Source: an uncultured Clostridia bacterium | GTDB lineage: Bacteria > Bacillota > Clostridia > Christensenellales > Borkfalkiaceae | NCBI GenBank assembly: GCA_934271735.1 | Contig: CAKQSB010000012.1 | Span: forward strand, 1 to 64,000 | DNA length: 64,000 nucleotides | Direction: 5' to 3' | Shown here: piece after piece, positions 33,813 to 42,787 of the stretch | Layout: the number at the start of each line of letters is the position of its first letter | Position numbering within the stretch: position 1 is the first letter of the stretch | Position numbers and translations under genes: made by a program | The notes under the pieces: generated by a model | What the model saw: the letters and a program-made list of their open reading frames with translations, nothing else | Database searches by the model: none | What the model was told of the DNA's origin: nothing

Positions 33813-34865
33813 TTAACCTTCGTAAACGATGTTGTTTTTAATCATTTCGTTGACGTTGGTTGCGTCCCACCACGAACCGGCGATTGCGACGGTTGCGGTA
33901 ACGGCTTTGCCTTCCGCAGCGAAAACAGCCTGTTCGACGGAGTTATAACCGATCTGATAGGAGTCCTGAGCTACCGCGCCGATAAGTTTCGCGCCCGTAG
34001 TTTTCTTCATCCATTCGATCTGCTTCGTGCCTGCGTCGAATCCGCAGAACTTGATAGCGTCGTACTTGGTTCCCGAAGAAGCGATAGCGTCGCTAACCTG
34101 TTTAACTACGCCTTCGTTGCTCATAAACAACGCGTTTATTCCCTTTTCGTAAAGAGCTTCCAGCGCGGTTTTGTAAGCCTGATCGGCGTCGCCGGGTTTA
34201 ACTTCCTTCTCGATTTTATATTTGCCTTTCGTCGTAGCGTCGGCGTCTGCCAGTTCTTTGAATCTGGTTTCGAAACCGCTCGCGCGGTCGATACCCGTCT
34301 GAGTTTCGTCGTGCTGAATTATACCTACTACGTAAGTTCCTCCGGCAGCCGCGATGTCGCCTTTGATTGCTTCGAAGAACTTCTCTGCGGCAAGTCCCGC
34401 CGCCAAAGTGTTGCTGGTCGCAACAGAGGATTTGATAGGATTCTTGTTAGCCGCGTTAAGAGCTTTTACGTCGTTTTCCCAGATACCGCTGTCGAACTGA
34501 ACGACGGGGATCTTCTGATCATACGCGCTTTTAAGGCTGTCCACAAAACCTTCGCCGATAGTTGCGAGAACCATTGCCGCGGGTTTATTGCTGAGAGCCG
34601 TAGTAACCATTTCTTTCTGGCTGGGAAGATCTTTTGCGGATTCGCTTGCGGGGCCGCGGAAGGTTATTTTGTAACCGTACTTCGCGCCTGCGTCTTCCGC
34701 GCCCTTTTTAACGGACTGCCAGAACGCATGGGATTCGCCTTTCGCTACTACCGCGATCGTCTTTTCGCTGTTACTTTCGCTGTTACCGCCGCAGGAAGCG
34801 AGCGTTGTGAACATACACGCGATTGCGCATACGATGGGTAAGAAATACTTTCTGAATTTTTTCAT
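33813..34865 (-). CDS. Sugar ABC transporter binding lipoprotein (RbsB-like)
   Basis: 350 residues. Lipobox TTLASC with Cys25, then a periplasmic-binding type I fold: AVVAKGESHAFWQSVKKGAE, VVQFDSGIW and GIIQHDETQTGIDRASGFE. This belongs to the ribose/xylose/rhamnose-type CUT2 proteins that bind monosaccharides. It is last in the order ATPase-permease-binding protein, with an AGGAGG-like RBS. The sugar cannot be read from sequence; fucose or rhamnose would fit the nearby microcompartment. Confidence 0.9.
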   Translation of the reverse strand: MKKFRKYFLPIVCAIACMFTTLASCGGNSESNSEKTIAVVAKGESHAFWQSVKKGAEDAGAKYGYKITFRGPASESAKDLPSQKEMVTTALSNKPAAMVLATIGEGFVDSLKSAYDQKIPVVQFDSGIWENDVKALNAANKNPIKSSVATSNTLAAGLAAEKFFEAIKGDIAAAGGTYVVGIIQHDETQTGIDRASGFETRFKELADADATTKGKYKIEKEVKPGDADQAYKTALEALYEKGINALFMSNEGVVKQVSDAIASSGTKYDAIKFCGFDAGTKQIEWMKKTTGAKLIGAVAQDSYQIGYNSVEQAVFAAEGKAVTATVAIAGSWWDATNVNEMIKNNIVYEG

Positions 34866-34971
34866 AGGAAATTTTCCTCCTTTATTTTACCCTTTCGGGA
34901 TTTTTCCGTATATTTTTTATATCCTGCCGGATATTCTCGCCGGATTGTCTTATCGACCGCCGAAAATATCG

Positions 34972-36213
34972 TCAGGCTTTCGCCGATTGCGATTTGAGCT
35001 TTTCCATTTCGCTTAAATAATCGGCTTTAAGTTTTGTAAGTTCGTCGTTTAAAACCGCCACTCTCGATTCTCTTTCTTTGTCGCCGATAGTTCCGTCTAC
35101 AAGTATCGCGTCGATTCCGTCGTTAAGCGCGGCTTTTCTTTCGACGTAATGTTTTTTGATTTTCTGCTTGGGCGTGTCTTCTTTGACTTTCATCGCGTTC
35201 TTGTTTTTGATGGTGTCCATCAGAACCGCCGCCACGACTATGATACCCGTAAGAACGTAAGTCACGTAAGTGGAGTTCATTTTAAGGTTGAATTTCGCAA
35301 GAACGAAGTTAAGTCCGTTTCTTATGACTACGAGCATTATATTACCGATAACCGACCCCGCAACCGAAGCTGTGCCGCCCGCCGCGCTCGTTCCGCCGAT
35401 GTAAACGCCCGCTATCGCGTCGAGTTCCATTCCGTTACCCGTCGCCGAAGCTACCGTCGTGAAGGAAGCCGCCCAGAAAATCGCGGCAACGCCTGCGCCG
35501 ATACCGCAGAAAACGTAAGCGAGCATTTTGTATTTATCGGTGTTTATACCCGAAAGTCTCGTGGCTTCTTCGTTACTTCCGATAGAAAGAATGTATCTGC
35601 CTATCTTGTTTTTATACATAAGGTACATGCAAAGAAGCATAAGACCTATAATCCAGACGAGACCTATAGGGAATCCGTTGAGATTGGAGAAAGTCGAGTT
35701 GAACCACGTTCCGCTCGGGAAGAAAATGTTCGGAACGGAAACGATAAGCGCGCTCAGACCTCTCGAAAGCATCATCGTTCCGAGCGTTGCGATGAACGCG
35801 GGAAGCTTAAGTTTTGCAACCAGAAATCCGTTTAAAAGTCCGAAAAGTCCGCCGATCGCTATCATCATAGGAATAGTGAGCCAGAGGGGCATTCCCTTCG
35901 TGTAACAAAATCCCGCAATTACTGCGGAAGCTATACAGACCGTACCGATCGAAAGGTCGATTCCGCCCGTTGCGATAACGAACGTTACGCCGAGTGCGAG
36001 TATCGCATAAGGCGCAAGGCTTTGCGTCATACTGACGACGTTGAATCCGCCGAAAAAGTTGGGATTCAAAGCATAGAATATCAGAGAGAGCGCGACGAGC
36101 GCGGCAATAATTATGATATTCTGCTTGCCCTTGGTTACAGCGGCGTCTTTTACTTTTACCGCCGCTTTACGTATTCTGCGGTTAAACGGCAAACTCAAAT
36201 TTTTGGTTTCCAT
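34972..36213 (-). CDS. Sugar ABC permease (RbsC-like) with extended cytoplasmic tail
   Basis: 413 residues. Residues about 35-320 contain the membrane segments of an RbsC-type permease, including ALGVTFVIATGGIDLSIGT and GGTSAAGGTASVAGSVIGNI. The usual family length is about 320-340. Residues about 325-413 are an added charged, coiled-coil-like tail (KQKIKKHYVERKAALNDGID and onwards) ending in Lys/Ser. The tail is in frame and uninterrupted. Follows the ATPase gene on the same strand. Confidence 0.9.
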   Translation of the reverse strand: METKNLSLPFNRRIRKAAVKVKDAAVTKGKQNIIIIAALVALSLIFYALNPNFFGGFNVVSMTQSLAPYAILALGVTFVIATGGIDLSIGTVCIASAVIAGFCYTKGMPLWLTIPMMIAIGGLFGLLNGFLVAKLKLPAFIATLGTMMLSRGLSALIVSVPNIFFPSGTWFNSTFSNLNGFPIGLVWIIGLMLLCMYLMYKNKIGRYILSIGSNEEATRLSGINTDKYKMLAYVFCGIGAGVAAIFWAASFTTVASATGNGMELDAIAGVYIGGTSAAGGTASVAGSVIGNIMLVVIRNGLNFVLAKFNLKMNSTYVTYVLTGIIVVAAVLMDTIKNKNAMKVKEDTPKQKIKKHYVERKAALNDGIDAILVDGTIGDKERESRVAVLNDELTKLKADYLSEMEKLKSQSAKA

Positions 36214-36300
36214 ATCATTTTCCTCCGTAATTTATCGGTTATTTCCCTTAGCCGCAGAGATTGCATTCGGACGCAATCGTCTGCGGATAGTTACGCCTTA

Positions 36301-37800
36301 TCACGCCGATTGGCGCATTGTGGCATATTTCATAATTTCTTCCTGCGTGAGACCTTCTATCGGCAAGTCCGCCGTAATCCTGCCCTCGCACATAACTATT
36401 ACTCTGTCGCTGAGCCTCTGAATTTCCGCAAGCTCGGAAGAAATCATTATTATCGATTTTCCCTGCGCCGCAAGCTCCGACATAAGATCGTACATTTCGC
36501 TTTTCGCGCCTATATCTATTCCTCTCGTGGGTTCGTCGAAAATGAACACGTCGCAGTCTTTCAAAAGCCATCTCGCAACGATTACTTTCTGCTGATTTCC
36601 CCCCGAAAGATTTTTAAGAAGCTGATCCATGGAAGGAGTCTTCGTCCTGAGCTGCTTGTTTTTCTCTTCCGCGGCGGCTTTTGCGGCGGCGTCGTTTATC
36701 CAGCCGAAACGGATATAATCGTCTAAAGACGCTATCACCGTATTTTCCGTAACAGACTTCCCGAGCATAAGCCCGTACCGTTTGCGGTCTTCCGAAAGAT
36801 AGCAGATTCCGTGCTTAACCGCCACTTCGGGGGTTTTTATTTCCGTTCTCTTGCCGTTTACGAAAATCTCGCCGCTGTCGAACGAATCCGCGCCGTAAAC
36901 AGCTCTCGCAAGTTCCGTTCTCCCCGCGCCCATAAGCCCGGCGAATCCGAGAATTTCTCCCTTTCTCAGTTTAAAGCTTACGTCTCTGAGCGTTTTGCCG
37001 CTGACGATGTTCCTGGCTTCAAGAACCACGGGGGCGTCGTCCGCAACAAGGCTTTTTTCTTTCTGCTCGCCGTAAATAACCCTGCCGACCATCATTTTTA
37101 CGATATCGTCTTTGGTCAGGTTTTTCGTATATTCCGTACCGACGTATTCGCCGTCTCTCATAACGGTTACTCTGTCCGATATGCGGTTTATTTCGTCCAT
37201 TCGGTGAGAAATGTATATCATACCGATCCCTTTGTGCTGAAGATCGTGCATTATACGGAACAGATCTTCGACTTCGGGCTGAGTCAGAGCGGCTGTCGGC
37301 TCGTCGAGAATAAGGAGCTTCGAATCGTGAGAAACGGCTTTCGCAATTTCGACCATCTGCTGTCTTCCGACGGTGAGCGAACCGAGCTTAACCGACGGAT
37401 CGATGCGAACGCCTATGCGTTTGAACAACTCTTTCGCATCCGCCTCCATTTTTTTGTCGTCGATAAAACCACATTTCATCGGCTCTCTGCCGATGTAAAT
37501 GTTCTGCGCTACCGTAAGGTGATTCATCATATTGAGTTCCTGATGAATTATGCTTATGCCCGCGGCTTGCGATTCGGCTATCGACGCAAATTTAACTTTC
37601 TTTCCGAAGTATTCGATAGTTCCCGAGTCGTAAGCGTGTATTCCGCAAAGCACTTTCATCAGCGTTGACTTACCCGCTCCGTTCTCGCCCATAAGAGCGT
37701 GAACTTCCCCGGCGTAAAGGTCGAAATCAACGCCTTTCAAAGCGTGAACGCCCGAAAAACGCTTGTCTATACCTGTCATTTTCAAAATCAATTCGCTCAT
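36301..37800 (-). CDS. Sugar ABC transporter ATPase, two nucleotide-binding domains (RbsA/MglA-like)
   Basis: 499 residues. Domain 1 has Walker A GENGAGKSTL and Walker B LLILDEPTAAL. Domain 2 begins near 260 with the degenerate GLMGAGRTEL P-loop and ends with LSGGNQQKV and FIFDEPTRGID. This is the standard CUT2 ATPase. First gene of the three-gene transporter operon, divergent from an AraC-family regulator. Confidence 0.95.
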   Translation of the reverse strand: MSELILKMTGIDKRFSGVHALKGVDFDLYAGEVHALMGENGAGKSTLMKVLCGIHAYDSGTIEYFGKKVKFASIAESQAAGISIIHQELNMMNHLTVAQNIYIGREPMKCGFIDDKKMEADAKELFKRIGVRIDPSVKLGSLTVGRQQMVEIAKAVSHDSKLLILDEPTAALTQPEVEDLFRIMHDLQHKGIGMIYISHRMDEINRISDRVTVMRDGEYVGTEYTKNLTKDDIVKMMVGRVIYGEQKEKSLVADDAPVVLEARNIVSGKTLRDVSFKLRKGEILGFAGLMGAGRTELARAVYGADSFDSGEIFVNGKRTEIKTPEVAVKHGICYLSEDRKRYGLMLGKSVTENTVIASLDDYIRFGWINDAAAKAAAEEKNKQLRTKTPSMDQLLKNLSGGNQQKVIVARWLLKDCDVFIFDEPTRGIDIGAKSEMYDLMSELAAQGKSIIMISSELAEIQRLSDRVIVMCEGRITADLPIEGLTQEEIMKYATMRQSA

Positions 37801-37910
37801 ATTTCCTGTGCCCTACCATAAGATTGCGTATTCGGAAAAATCGTTTCAAAGCCTCTTTAAACCATTTTCAAAGGAGTTTTGAACGGGATGTTTTCCCTGT
37901 CGCCTTTTCA

Positions 37911-37939
37911 ATTATCGCACCCTTTTTAGCAAAATTCAA
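37911..37939 (-). promoter_or_regulatory. Promoter of the sugar transporter operon
   Basis: Minus strand TTGAAT (37934-37939), 17-bp spacer, GATAAT (37911-37916). Confidence 0.7.
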
Positions 37940-38060
37940 GACATTTACTTGCCCAATTCCGAGAGCAACAAAATCCTGTTTTTTCCGCCGGCGGAATAGT
38001 CGGCGGGGAGAAAGTCGGATTGAAACTTCTAACTTTTTCGGGAAATTTTTGCGATATGTA

Positions 38061-38089
38061 TTGATTTTCTTTTTAAATAATGTTATTAT
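38061..38089 (+). promoter_or_regulatory. Promoter of the AraC-family gene
   Basis: TTGATT (38061-38066), 17-bp spacer, TATTAT (38084-38089). Confidence 0.65.
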
Positions 38090-38150
38090 ATCCGTGAAAA
38101 ATATGAAAACGCAAAAAAGCGGGAAGCTGATTTTGCGGCAAAGGGAAAAA

Positions 38151-39023
38151 ATGATAGTAACGCACAGATACGACAGCGACGAACGGCAGCACCACCTGCT
38201 TGAAAACCACTATTCGTTCAAGTTAAAACCCCGCCTTTTATACGTCGGCTCGCTCGATAAACACGGCGGCTGGACGGAAGAACCCCATTCTCACGAGTTC
38301 CTTGAAATCATTTTCATTACGGACGGCAAAGGCAAAGTAACGGTAAACAATAAAAACTATCAGGTTAAAAAAGGCGATTTGCTCATTTACAACAACGGCG
38401 TTACTCACTTCGAGAAAAGTAACGAAAAAGACCCTATGGAAATTCTTTTCATCGCTTACGACAAACTCGAAATAACAAACCTTCCGCCGAACAGTCTTCT
38501 GCCCGATTCTTACGGTCCGATTTTCCACACCGAGGAAATGTACGACGTTTTTCACCGTTATTTCACCGCTCTTATCACCGAATTCGAACTTAAAGAACGT
38601 TTTTATATGGAAATTTGCCAGAATATTTCCAGAACGCTCATAATGTACATTTTCAGGCTGATAAACCGTACCGAAAGCACTTTGGCTCTGCTCGATAAAA
38701 GTATGACGATAGAAACCGTTCTCGCTTATATCGACGAGAATTACAACCGTAAACTCACCCTGGACGAAATTGCGGAAAAGTGCTACACGAGCAAATATTA
38801 TCTCTCTCATCTTTTCACGAGGTTTCAGGGCGTGAGCATAGGCAAATACATTCTCGATAAGAAACTCGACGAATCTAAAAAGATGCTCGGAACAACCGAT
38901 CTTTCGGTCGCCGCAATCGCGGAAAGCCTCGGTTTCGACGATCCGAGTTATTACAGCCGAATCTTCAAAAAAAACGTAGGCACAACTCCTCTTCAATTCA
39001 GGAAAACCGCTTCTTTAAGCTAA
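38151..39023 (+). CDS. AraC-family transcriptional regulator with cupin sensor
   Basis: 290 residues from the ATG at 38151, chosen because AAAGGGA lies 6 nt upstream; the in-frame ATG at 38103 has no RBS and lies within 15 nt of the -10. The N-terminal cupin (HSHEFLEIIFITDGKGKVTV) binds a sugar. The C-terminal double HTH includes LTLDEIAEKCYTSKYYLSHL and SVAAIAESLGFDDPSYYSRI. Divergent from the Rbs-type transporter, which it probably activates. Confidence 0.9.
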   Translation: MIVTHRYDSDERQHHLLENHYSFKLKPRLLYVGSLDKHGGWTEEPHSHEFLEIIFITDGKGKVTVNNKNYQVKKGDLLIYNNGVTHFEKSNEKDPMEILFIAYDKLEITNLPPNSLLPDSYGPIFHTEEMYDVFHRYFTALITEFELKERFYMEICQNISRTLIMYIFRLINRTESTLALLDKSMTIETVLAYIDENYNRKLTLDEIAEKCYTSKYYLSHLFTRFQGVSIGKYILDKKLDESKKMLGTTDLSVAAIAESLGFDDPSYYSRIFKKNVGTTPLQFRKTASLS

Positions 39024-39179
39024 AAAACCCGTCTATAAGTCGATTAACACAATATTTTAACATTAAATAAACGGATTGACTTTTGCCGTCCGGCTGTTTT
39101 TCTCTGATAATTTTAAAGGCTATTTTCGTTGTGCCGAATCGGTTGACAATAACTTTTCGTTGTACTGAAATAGATAAGA

Positions 39180-39300
39180 CGATAGGGAGTAGTAAGCGTC
39201 GGTTTCCGTTTTATTTACGGCAAACGACGCAGCAAGTCAACACACCGCTCGAATGGATTTTAATTCCGTAAGACCCGGCTTGCTTTAATTTACGAGACTA
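39180..39300 (+). ncRNA. Second yybP-ykoY-like riboswitch candidate
   Basis: Same order of elements as at 32014: ATAGGGAGTAG, a P2 hairpin (GCGTCG/CGACGC), a P3 hairpin (AGCAAG/CTTGCT with TCAACACACC in its loop and CGG on the 3' arm) and a closing GAGACT. TTGACA at 39143-39148 could be its -35, but no good -10 is seen. The hairpin after it has no clear T run. The next gene is sufC, 300 bp downstream. Confidence 0.55.
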
Positions 39301-39513
39301 AAACGCAGATAAAACGCAAAAACAAATCCGCAGCCGGAACAGATAAAATCGCGGGCTGAAATTTACGGATTTTATAACGCGTTTATATTGTGTGCGAAGG
39401 TCTCGAAATCTTCCTCAAAGGCATATTTTAAACAGTTTTAAATGCAATCTTTAAACAAAAAGATAGTTAAAAGATAAAAAAAATTTATTAAAAAACCGAA
39501 ATCATTTATATTA

Positions 39514-39550
39514 AAGTCAACTACTTCGCCAAAGCTGTTGACTTTTTTTG
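39514..39550 (+). terminator. Terminator overlapping the sufC promoter
   Basis: 9-bp stem AAAGTCAAC with GTTGACTTT followed by more T. Its 3' arm contains the -35 box (TTGACT, 39538-39543) of the sufC promoter, so upstream transcription is stopped where new transcription begins. Confidence 0.75.
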
Positions 39551-39567
39551 TTTGCAAGTGATATAAT
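39538..39567 (+). promoter_or_regulatory. Promoter of sufCB
   Basis: TTGACT (39538-39543), 18-bp spacer, TATAAT (39562-39567), 29 nt before the ATG. Confidence 0.8.
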
Positions 39568-39595
39568 TTTGACGGAAAAACATCGAGGAGAATTT

Positions 39596-40330
39596 ATGCT
39601 CGAATTAAAAAACGTTTGTTACTCCGCAGAAAACAACGGAGAGAAAAAAGACATCATAAAGAATGTGAGCCTTAATTTAAGCGAAAAGTTCATTGCTTTC
39701 ACAGGACCGAACGGCGGGGGAAAATCCACGCTCGCAAAACTTATAATGGGTATTTTAAAACCCACGAGCGGCAAAATCATATTCGACGGAAAAGACGTAA
39801 CCGACCTTTCCGTTACCGACCGTGCGCGGGCGGGAATCGCGTTCGCGTTTCAGCAACCCGTTAAATTCAAAGGCATCACCGTTACCGATTTAATCGAAAT
39901 CGCGAGCGGAAAAAAACTTTCGGTTTCCGAAATCTGCTCTTACCTTTCGGAAGTGGGGCTTTGCGCGAGAGAATACGTAAACAGAGAAATCAATTCCAGC
40001 CTTTCCGGCGGCGAGCTTAAACGTATCGAAATCGCCGTAACGCTTGCGAGAAAAAGTAAATTCACTATTTTCGACGAACCCGAAGCAGGCATCGATTTGT
40101 GGAGTTTCAACAGTCTCATAAAGGTTTTCGAGAATCTCGCGGCTAAAACTTCGGAATCGCTTCTTATCATTTCGCATCAGGAAAGAATTTTATCGATTGC
40201 GGACAGAATAGTAGTTGTTTCGGACGGAAAAGTAGCGAAAGACGGCAAGGGCGCAGACGTTCTGCCCGAGCTTTTAAGCGTTCCCTCCGCCTGCAACGTT
40301 TTACAAAACAAATCCAAGGAGGCGTTATGA
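39596..40330 (+). CDS. sufC: SufC-like Fe-S cluster assembly ATPase
   Basis: 244 residues from the ATG at 39596 (RBS GAGGAG). Walker A GPNGGGKST, signature SLSGGELKRIEIA and Walker B FTIFDEPEAGIDL fit SufC, a soluble ABC ATPase that works on SufB/SufD. It overlaps the next gene by four bases (ATGA), so the two are co-translated. No SufS, SufU, SufD or SufE gene is adjacent. Confidence 0.9.
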   Translation: MLELKNVCYSAENNGEKKDIIKNVSLNLSEKFIAFTGPNGGGKSTLAKLIMGILKPTSGKIIFDGKDVTDLSVTDRARAGIAFAFQQPVKFKGITVTDLIEIASGKKLSVSEICSYLSEVGLCAREYVNREINSSLSGGELKRIEIAVTLARKSKFTIFDEPEAGIDLWSFNSLIKVFENLAAKTSESLLIISHQERILSIADRIVVVSDGKVAKDGKGADVLPELLSVPSACNVLQNKSKEAL

Positions 40331-41253
40331 TGGAACTCGGCGGAATAGAAAAAAATCTTCTTAAAGAAGTCGCGGGGTTAGAGGGTATCCCGACGGGAGC
40401 TTATAACGTCCGCGAAAACGGAAAGCTCGCGGGGCGGAAGACCACGGCGCATATAGATATCGTAACGAAAACCGACAAACCCGGCATAGACATATACATC
40501 AAGTCCGAAACCAAAGGCGAGAGGGTCGATATCCCCGTAATCCTTACCGAAACGGGCTTGAACGACCTCGTTTATAACGACTTTTACGTCGCCGACGGCG
40601 CAGACGTAACTATCGTCGCGGGATGCGGAATTCATAACGGCGGAAAAGATAAAAGCGAACACGACGGAATCCATTCTTTCCACATAGGCAAAAACGCCAA
40701 AGTTTTATACATTGAAAAGCATTACGGAGAGGGCGACGGCTCGGGCGAAAGAGTTTTAAACCCCACCACACTTGTCGAGATAGACGAAGGCGGTTCGATG
40801 ACTATGGAAACGGCGCAGATCAAGGGAGTTGACTCCGCGATAAGAAAAACCGAAGCCGTTTTAAAAGACAACGCCACGCTTATCATTCACGAAAAGATAA
40901 TGACCCACGGCAAGCAGTACGCCGAAACAAATTTCCGCGTTGCGTTAAACGGCAAAAACTCGGGCGCGCACGTCATTTCGAGATCCATCGCCAAAGACGA
41001 TTCGCATCAGAAATACATTTCGTGTATGGACGGCAACAACAAATGCTCGGGACACACAGAATGCGATGCGATAATTATGGATAACGGCACGGTTACGGCA
41101 AAACCCGAACTTAACGCAAACAATATCGACGCAAGCCTTATCCACGAAGCGGCGATAGGCAAAATCGCGGGCGAACAACTCATAAAGCTCACCTCGCTGG
41201 GTCTTACGGAAAAAGAAGCCGAAGAAAAAATAGTCGAAGGCTTTTTGAAATAA
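40327..41253 (+). CDS. sufB: Short SufB/SufD-family scaffold protein
   Basis: 308 residues, much shorter than classical SufB (about 470). The SufBD beta-helix core is present, including HSFHIGKNAKVLYIEKHYGE, ISCMDGNNKCSGHTECDAI and IHEAAIGKIAGEQL. Together with SufC this is the minimal two-gene SUF-like type seen in archaea and some anaerobic Clostridia, which lacks a dedicated cysteine desulfurase and may use sulfide. Expected to act as the Fe-S scaffold with SufC. Confidence 0.88.
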   Translation: MMELGGIEKNLLKEVAGLEGIPTGAYNVRENGKLAGRKTTAHIDIVTKTDKPGIDIYIKSETKGERVDIPVILTETGLNDLVYNDFYVADGADVTIVAGCGIHNGGKDKSEHDGIHSFHIGKNAKVLYIEKHYGEGDGSGERVLNPTTLVEIDEGGSMTMETAQIKGVDSAIRKTEAVLKDNATLIIHEKIMTHGKQYAETNFRVALNGKNSGAHVISRSIAKDDSHQKYISCMDGNNKCSGHTECDAIIMDNGTVTAKPELNANNIDASLIHEAAIGKIAGEQLIKLTSLGLTEKEAEEKIVEGFLK

Positions 41254-41322
41254 AAATTTAAAAAAATTGCTTTCCCCTGCGTTCGGATATCCGGCGGCGG
41301 AAAAGCGAAAAGGAGAAAAATT

Positions 41323-41823
41323 ATGGCAAAAAACGACAAAACAAAAGTCAGAAGAGTGCGTACATCGGAAGATAAAAACCTTCTTATCTCTTCGCTTATC
41401 TACATCGCGCTCGGCGCAATGCTCTGCATTTTCAGAACGGAACTTCTTAAATACGCAATGCTCGTAGTCGGTATCATCGCAATCGTAATCGGCGTTCTCG
41501 CGATTTTAAAAGGCGACGTTATTTACGGCGTTGTAACCGCGGCGATCGGCGCGCTTATTATCTTAGGCGGATTTTTGTTCTTACAGATAATCCTTCTCGT
41601 AATCGGCGTAATTCTTGCCGCAAAAGGCGTTATCGAACTTATCGCCTGCTTCAGATTTTCGAAGATTAACATAATCGCCCTTCTTTCGGCTATATTCACT
41701 ATAGTCCTCGGCGTTCTGCTCATCGCTTCGACCTGGCAGTTTGTCGACACGTTCCTTATCGTTATCGGCGTTCTGATGATAATCGACGGCGTGTTTATGT
41801 TCTTCGGCAAAAAACTCGTTTAA
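41323..41823 (+). CDS. HdeD-like (DUF308) membrane protein
   Basis: 166 residues with about six short membrane helices arranged as repeated pairs (LVVGIIAIVIGVLAILKG, AAIGALIILGGFLFL, FLIVIGVLMIIDGVFMFFG), the pattern of DUF308/HdeD proteins. Function in this group is unknown. RBS AAGGAG. A strong bidirectional terminator follows. Confidence 0.8.
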   Translation: MAKNDKTKVRRVRTSEDKNLLISSLIYIALGAMLCIFRTELLKYAMLVVGIIAIVIGVLAILKGDVIYGVVTAAIGALIILGGFLFLQIILLVIGVILAAKGVIELIACFRFSKINIIALLSAIFTIVLGVLLIASTWQFVDTFLIVIGVLMIIDGVFMFFGKKLV

Positions 41824-41835
41824 TATTAAACATAC

Positions 41836-41877
41836 AAAAAGCTTCTTCGCGGTTTTGCGAAGAAGCTTTTATTTTTG
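41836..41877. terminator. Bidirectional terminator
   Basis: AAAAGCTTCTTCGC with GCGAAGAAGCTTTT (14 bp), 6-nt loop, A run before and T run after. It separates the DUF308 gene from the convergent exonuclease gene. Confidence 0.92.
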
Positions 41878-41919
41878 TTGAAAATAAGGCTATAAGTCGA
41901 TTATCGGCGTATTATTCAC

Positions 41920-42534
41920 TTAATCACACTGCTCGCCGACGAGATATTTTTGTTTGATTTCGCTAAGCTCGGCATATCTTCTCGCGCCCTCGTTAAAGGC
42001 AAGGTAAAGCGCGACGGCATCGTATCTCGCGTCATGTCCGCCGATGGTATTTATCGAAAAAAGCTCATCGGTCTTTCTTGTCACGTCGTAAGGATAAAGG
42101 TCTAAAAACTCCGCGAGTTCGGAAAGCTTCGGGTATTTATAACCCTTATGATTTTCGCGGGGCAATTTCATTATTTCGGTGAAAAACTTCATCGTATCGA
42201 ATTCCTGCTTATAGCGGAAACGCCTGTCCTGATAACAAAATTCGGCAATCATAAAGTTTATATCGAACTTCACATTATGCGCGACGATAAGGTCGGCAGA
42301 CGAGAAATCGTCGTAAATCTCTTCCGTGTCCGTCGAGAAAGTATGCCCGTTCGATAAAACCGCGAGCTTTTCGGGCGTGAAACCGTGAACGGCGATTGCC
42401 GACGGCTCGATATAAGACACGGCAAAAAAGAAGTTTTTGGCAACCGTTTCCGTTTCGCTTTGCATTATGTAAGATAATTGAATTATCCGCCCGGGGATAA
42501 GCCCCGTCGTTTCGGTATCGAAAAAAAGTATCAT
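41920..42534 (-). CDS. DnaQ-like 3'-5' exonuclease (DEDDh)
   Basis: 204 residues from the ATG at 42534, supported by GAGGAG 6 nt upstream and by the catalytic motif near the N-terminus; the longer open frame upstream crosses the promoter. Exo I is FFDTETTG, Exo II is IVAHNVKFDINFM and Exo III is GGHDARYDA (DEDDh). Stand-alone exonuclease of the DNA polymerase epsilon-subunit type or an RNase T-like enzyme; substrate unknown. Confidence 0.85.
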   Translation of the reverse strand: MILFFDTETTGLIPGRIIQLSYIMQSETETVAKNFFFAVSYIEPSAIAVHGFTPEKLAVLSNGHTFSTDTEEIYDDFSSADLIVAHNVKFDINFMIAEFCYQDRRFRYKQEFDTMKFFTEIMKLPRENHKGYKYPKLSELAEFLDLYPYDVTRKTDELFSINTIGGHDARYDAVALYLAFNEGARRYAELSEIKQKYLVGEQCD

Positions 42535-42600
42535 AGGTCTCCTCTCATAAGTTGCCTCGCCGGATAAAATATCGTTTTTCCTCTCGCGTTTCGTCTTTTT

Positions 42601-42629
42601 ATTGTAGCATATTTCTTGAATTTCGGCAA
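42601..42629 (-). promoter_or_regulatory. Promoter of the exonuclease gene
   Basis: Minus strand TTGCCG (42624-42629), 17-bp spacer, TACAAT (42601-42606). Confidence 0.7.
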
Positions 42630-42654
42630 CAAAATCTGCCCCGCGGCAATAATC

Positions 42655-42683
42655 TTGACAACAAAGAAAAATAGTTGTATAAT
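42655..42683 (+). promoter_or_regulatory. Promoter of the DUF1508 gene
   Basis: TTGACA (42655-42660), 17-bp spacer, TATAAT (42678-42683). Diverges from the exonuclease promoter 26 bp away. Confidence 0.88.
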
Positions 42684-42787
42684 AAACACAGAACGGGTGA
42701 AAAACACCCGAAACAAAAGGATAAACAAGAGTAAAGCGTTTAAAAACGGTTTCTACGGGCGGTTTATCCCCGATCAAAGGAGAATTT

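Larger units (their letters stand above)
37801..38150. promoter_or_regulatory. Divergent control region, sugar transporter and AraC regulator
   Basis: 350 bp. It holds a minus-strand promoter at 37911-37939 and a plus-strand promoter at 38061-38089, with CCGCCGGCGG and a second GTCGGCGGGG stretch between them (37986-38007). AraC-type half-sites are likely here but none could be assigned. Confidence 0.5.
39024..39595 (+). other. Long region upstream of sufC with a riboswitch-like RNA and a terminator
   Basis: 572 bp with no ORF supported. In order: a dispersed motif (39033-39047), a riboswitch-like RNA (39180-39300), a weak hairpin (AAATCCG/CGGATTT, about 39325-39371), a terminator (39514-39550) and the sufC promoter (39538-39567). 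Confidence 0.6.

Noticed and set aside
34311..36726. Long plus-strand frames opposite the RbsB, RbsC and RbsA genes
   Set aside because: They lie wholly opposite clear transporter genes, lack start signals and have shadow composition.
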